Source: Pseudomonas viridiflava (lineage in GTDB: Bacteria; Pseudomonadota; Gammaproteobacteria; Pseudomonadales; Pseudomonadaceae). Taken from it: 64,000 nucleotides of DNA. The position numbers and the translations under genes are program-made. How positions within the stretch are numbered: the first letter of the stretch is position 1; each line of letters opens with the position of its first letter. The notes under the pieces were generated by a model. The model worked only from the letters and a program-made list of their open reading frames with translations, made no database searches and had not been told where the DNA came from. Below are positions 63,038 through 64,000 of the stretch, piece by piece. The stretch is taken from contig NZ_UTBZ01000140.1 of the NCBI RefSeq assembly GCF_900580865.1, forward strand, positions 339,524 to 403,523, in the 5' to 3' direction.

Positions 63038-63838
63038 ATGAACAATCCGGGTTTGTTCCAATCAAGGTGGAACCTCGGCCGGCTGGTTCTGTGCAACGTA
63101 GTGCCGTTGGCGCTACTGGCTTTCTGGTTATGGCCTACGGGCAACTCGTTGTGTGTGATTTTCGACGAGTGGCTGTTCCGCTCACTCAATGCACCGCTGG
63201 CCAGCAACCCGATATGGCTCCACATCTGGGCAATTGCAAGTCTGCGACCGTTCGACATCGTCGTCGGCCTGATTCTGTTGACGCTGCTGATCAAGGGCGA
63301 CTGGGTGTTCAAGGCCATTGACGTGCGTCGCGCGTTTTTCGGTTTTTTCTCGATCCTGCTGTTGATGGTGGTAATCCGCGCGCTGTTTTCCAAGTTCGCC
63401 GACCACATGGGCTGGCAGCACAGCAGCCCGTCGATGATGCTGGAAGGCGCGGTGCATATCAGCGATTACTTCCCGCATCTGGAAAAAACCTGGGAGCTGA
63501 AAGATCGCTCGGGCCAGAGTTTCCCGGGTGACCACGCTTCGGTATTGCTGATCTGGGCGCTGTTCATGGGCGTGTTCAGTCGCACCGTCGGCCAGTTTGT
63601 GACGATCTGGGGCCTGGCGCTGTTGTTCATGCTGCCGCGACTGGTGGCCGGCGCACATTGGGGTCAGGACGATTACATCGGTGGTGTGTTGCTGGCGGTG
63701 TGGGCGTTGGGCTGGGGTTACTACACGCCGTTTGCTTATCACGCCTCGAATTTCTGGCTGAAAGTAACGGCGCCGATCTTTGCGTTGCTGGGCAAGTTGC
63801 CGCTGGTTGCGCGGATGAGTGTGGTGCGTAGCGCCTGA
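63038..63838 (+). CDS. PAP2 family phosphatase
   Basis: 266 residues with about six membrane helices. PAP2 motifs are KDRSGQSFPGDHAS (motif 2, SFPGDHA) and PRLVAGAHWGQDD (motif 3 with the catalytic His and Asp); the first motif is partly degenerate (KFADH). These act on lipid phosphates such as undecaprenyl pyrophosphate or lipid A. ATG after GGGAGG; 29 further upstream codons in frame are unlikely. Divergent from hslO. Confidence 0.88.
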   Translation: MNNPGLFQSRWNLGRLVLCNVVPLALLAFWLWPTGNSLCVIFDEWLFRSLNAPLASNPIWLHIWAIASLRPFDIVVGLILLTLLIKGDWVFKAIDVRRAFFGFFSILLLMVVIRALFSKFADHMGWQHSSPSMMLEGAVHISDYFPHLEKTWELKDRSGQSFPGDHASVLLIWALFMGVFSRTVGQFVTIWGLALLFMLPRLVAGAHWGQDDYIGGVLLAVWALGWGYYTPFAYHASNFWLKVTAPIFALLGKLPLVARMSVVRSA

Positions 63839-63873
63839 TACCGAGCTGTCTTCGGCGAGGGCTGCGTCCTCGA

Positions 63874-63892
63874 TTCGCGAGCAGGCTCGCTT
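63874..63892. repeat. Truncated REP half-element
   Basis: TTCGCGAGCAGGCTCGCTT, the inner half of a REP, at the right edge of the window. The remaining ~110 bases hold GGAGGAGG/CCTCCTCC inverted pieces but no supported gene. Confidence 0.7.
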
Positions 63893-64000
63893 GTATGGTA
63901 GGACTTGAAGGGAGGAGGAGGGACAAGGCTCGATTCTGGCTGTTGACGCAGCACAGACCGTGGGAGATTTCGCCCCTCCTCCTTTCACCCAAGCGCCGAT

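Overview
The window is a stretch of Pseudomonas chromosome, most likely P. fluorescens group. The evidence is the high-GC codon use, the gene orders hisB-hisH, asmA-mutY-yggX-tRNA-Phe and rfbC-dctB-dctD, and many copies of the short palindromic REP sequence TGTGGGAGCGAGC typical of that group. No phage structural genes, transposases or CRISPR arrays were seen.

Layout. 1-7.6 kb is core: hisH (cut by the window edge) and hisB, an OFA-family MFS transporter, a PanM/PanZ-like acetyltransferase, an AsmA protein, mutY-yggX and tRNA-Phe. 7.6-15.1 kb is accessory: a three-gene unit (Fe(II)/2-oxoglutarate oxygenase, TSUP exporter, alpha/beta hydrolase), small envelope proteins, a YhcG/DUF1016 nuclease, another hydrolase, a tandem pair of small Lys-rich proteins and a 55-codon gene with an antitoxin-like tail. 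15.2-22.6 kb holds a GabP-type permease, a polar amino-acid ABC transporter (hisPJQM-like), two methyltransferases and tRNA-Thr. 22.7-25.4 kb, just after tRNA-Thr, is a small island: a decayed antitoxin, a structured RNA resembling phage C4 antisense RNA, a leader peptide coupled to a small DUF3077-like protein, an intact RES-Xre toxin-antitoxin pair and a RelB-like fragment. 25.7-28.8 kb is a second amino-acid-hydroxylase module: an L-isoleucine-dioxygenase-like enzyme, a GNAT, azlC-azlD and a convergent LysR gene, with a structured leader in front of the oxygenase.

28.9-56.7 kb is mostly metabolism: an OprD porin, a DsbA-like protein, a Fur-box-preceded TonB receptor, agmatine catabolism (aguAB), a kinase/aminotransferase fusion, rfbC, the dctBD two-component system with a coupled thioesterase, cysQ-nudE, yrfG, a BON-LysM protein, LysR-fdhD-FdhF-like oxidoreductase, a glycine-zipper protein, a thioesterase, a 3-hydroxyacyl-CoA dehydrogenase and a RecQ-family helicase. 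56.9-60.2 kb is accessory again: a lipase-like protein flanked by two paralogous small proteins, a second C4-like RNA, a decayed antitoxin and a Fic toxin-antitoxin pair. 60.3-63.8 kb returns to core: pckA, hslO and a PAP2 phosphatase.

Themes. Two unrelated non-haem iron oxygenases that should hydroxylate free amino acids (or similar small molecules) each sit in an overlapping gene set with a different exporter. Two C4-like three-way-junction RNAs each precede a small protein of similar type. Toxin-antitoxin material, both intact and decayed, is concentrated in the accessory segments.
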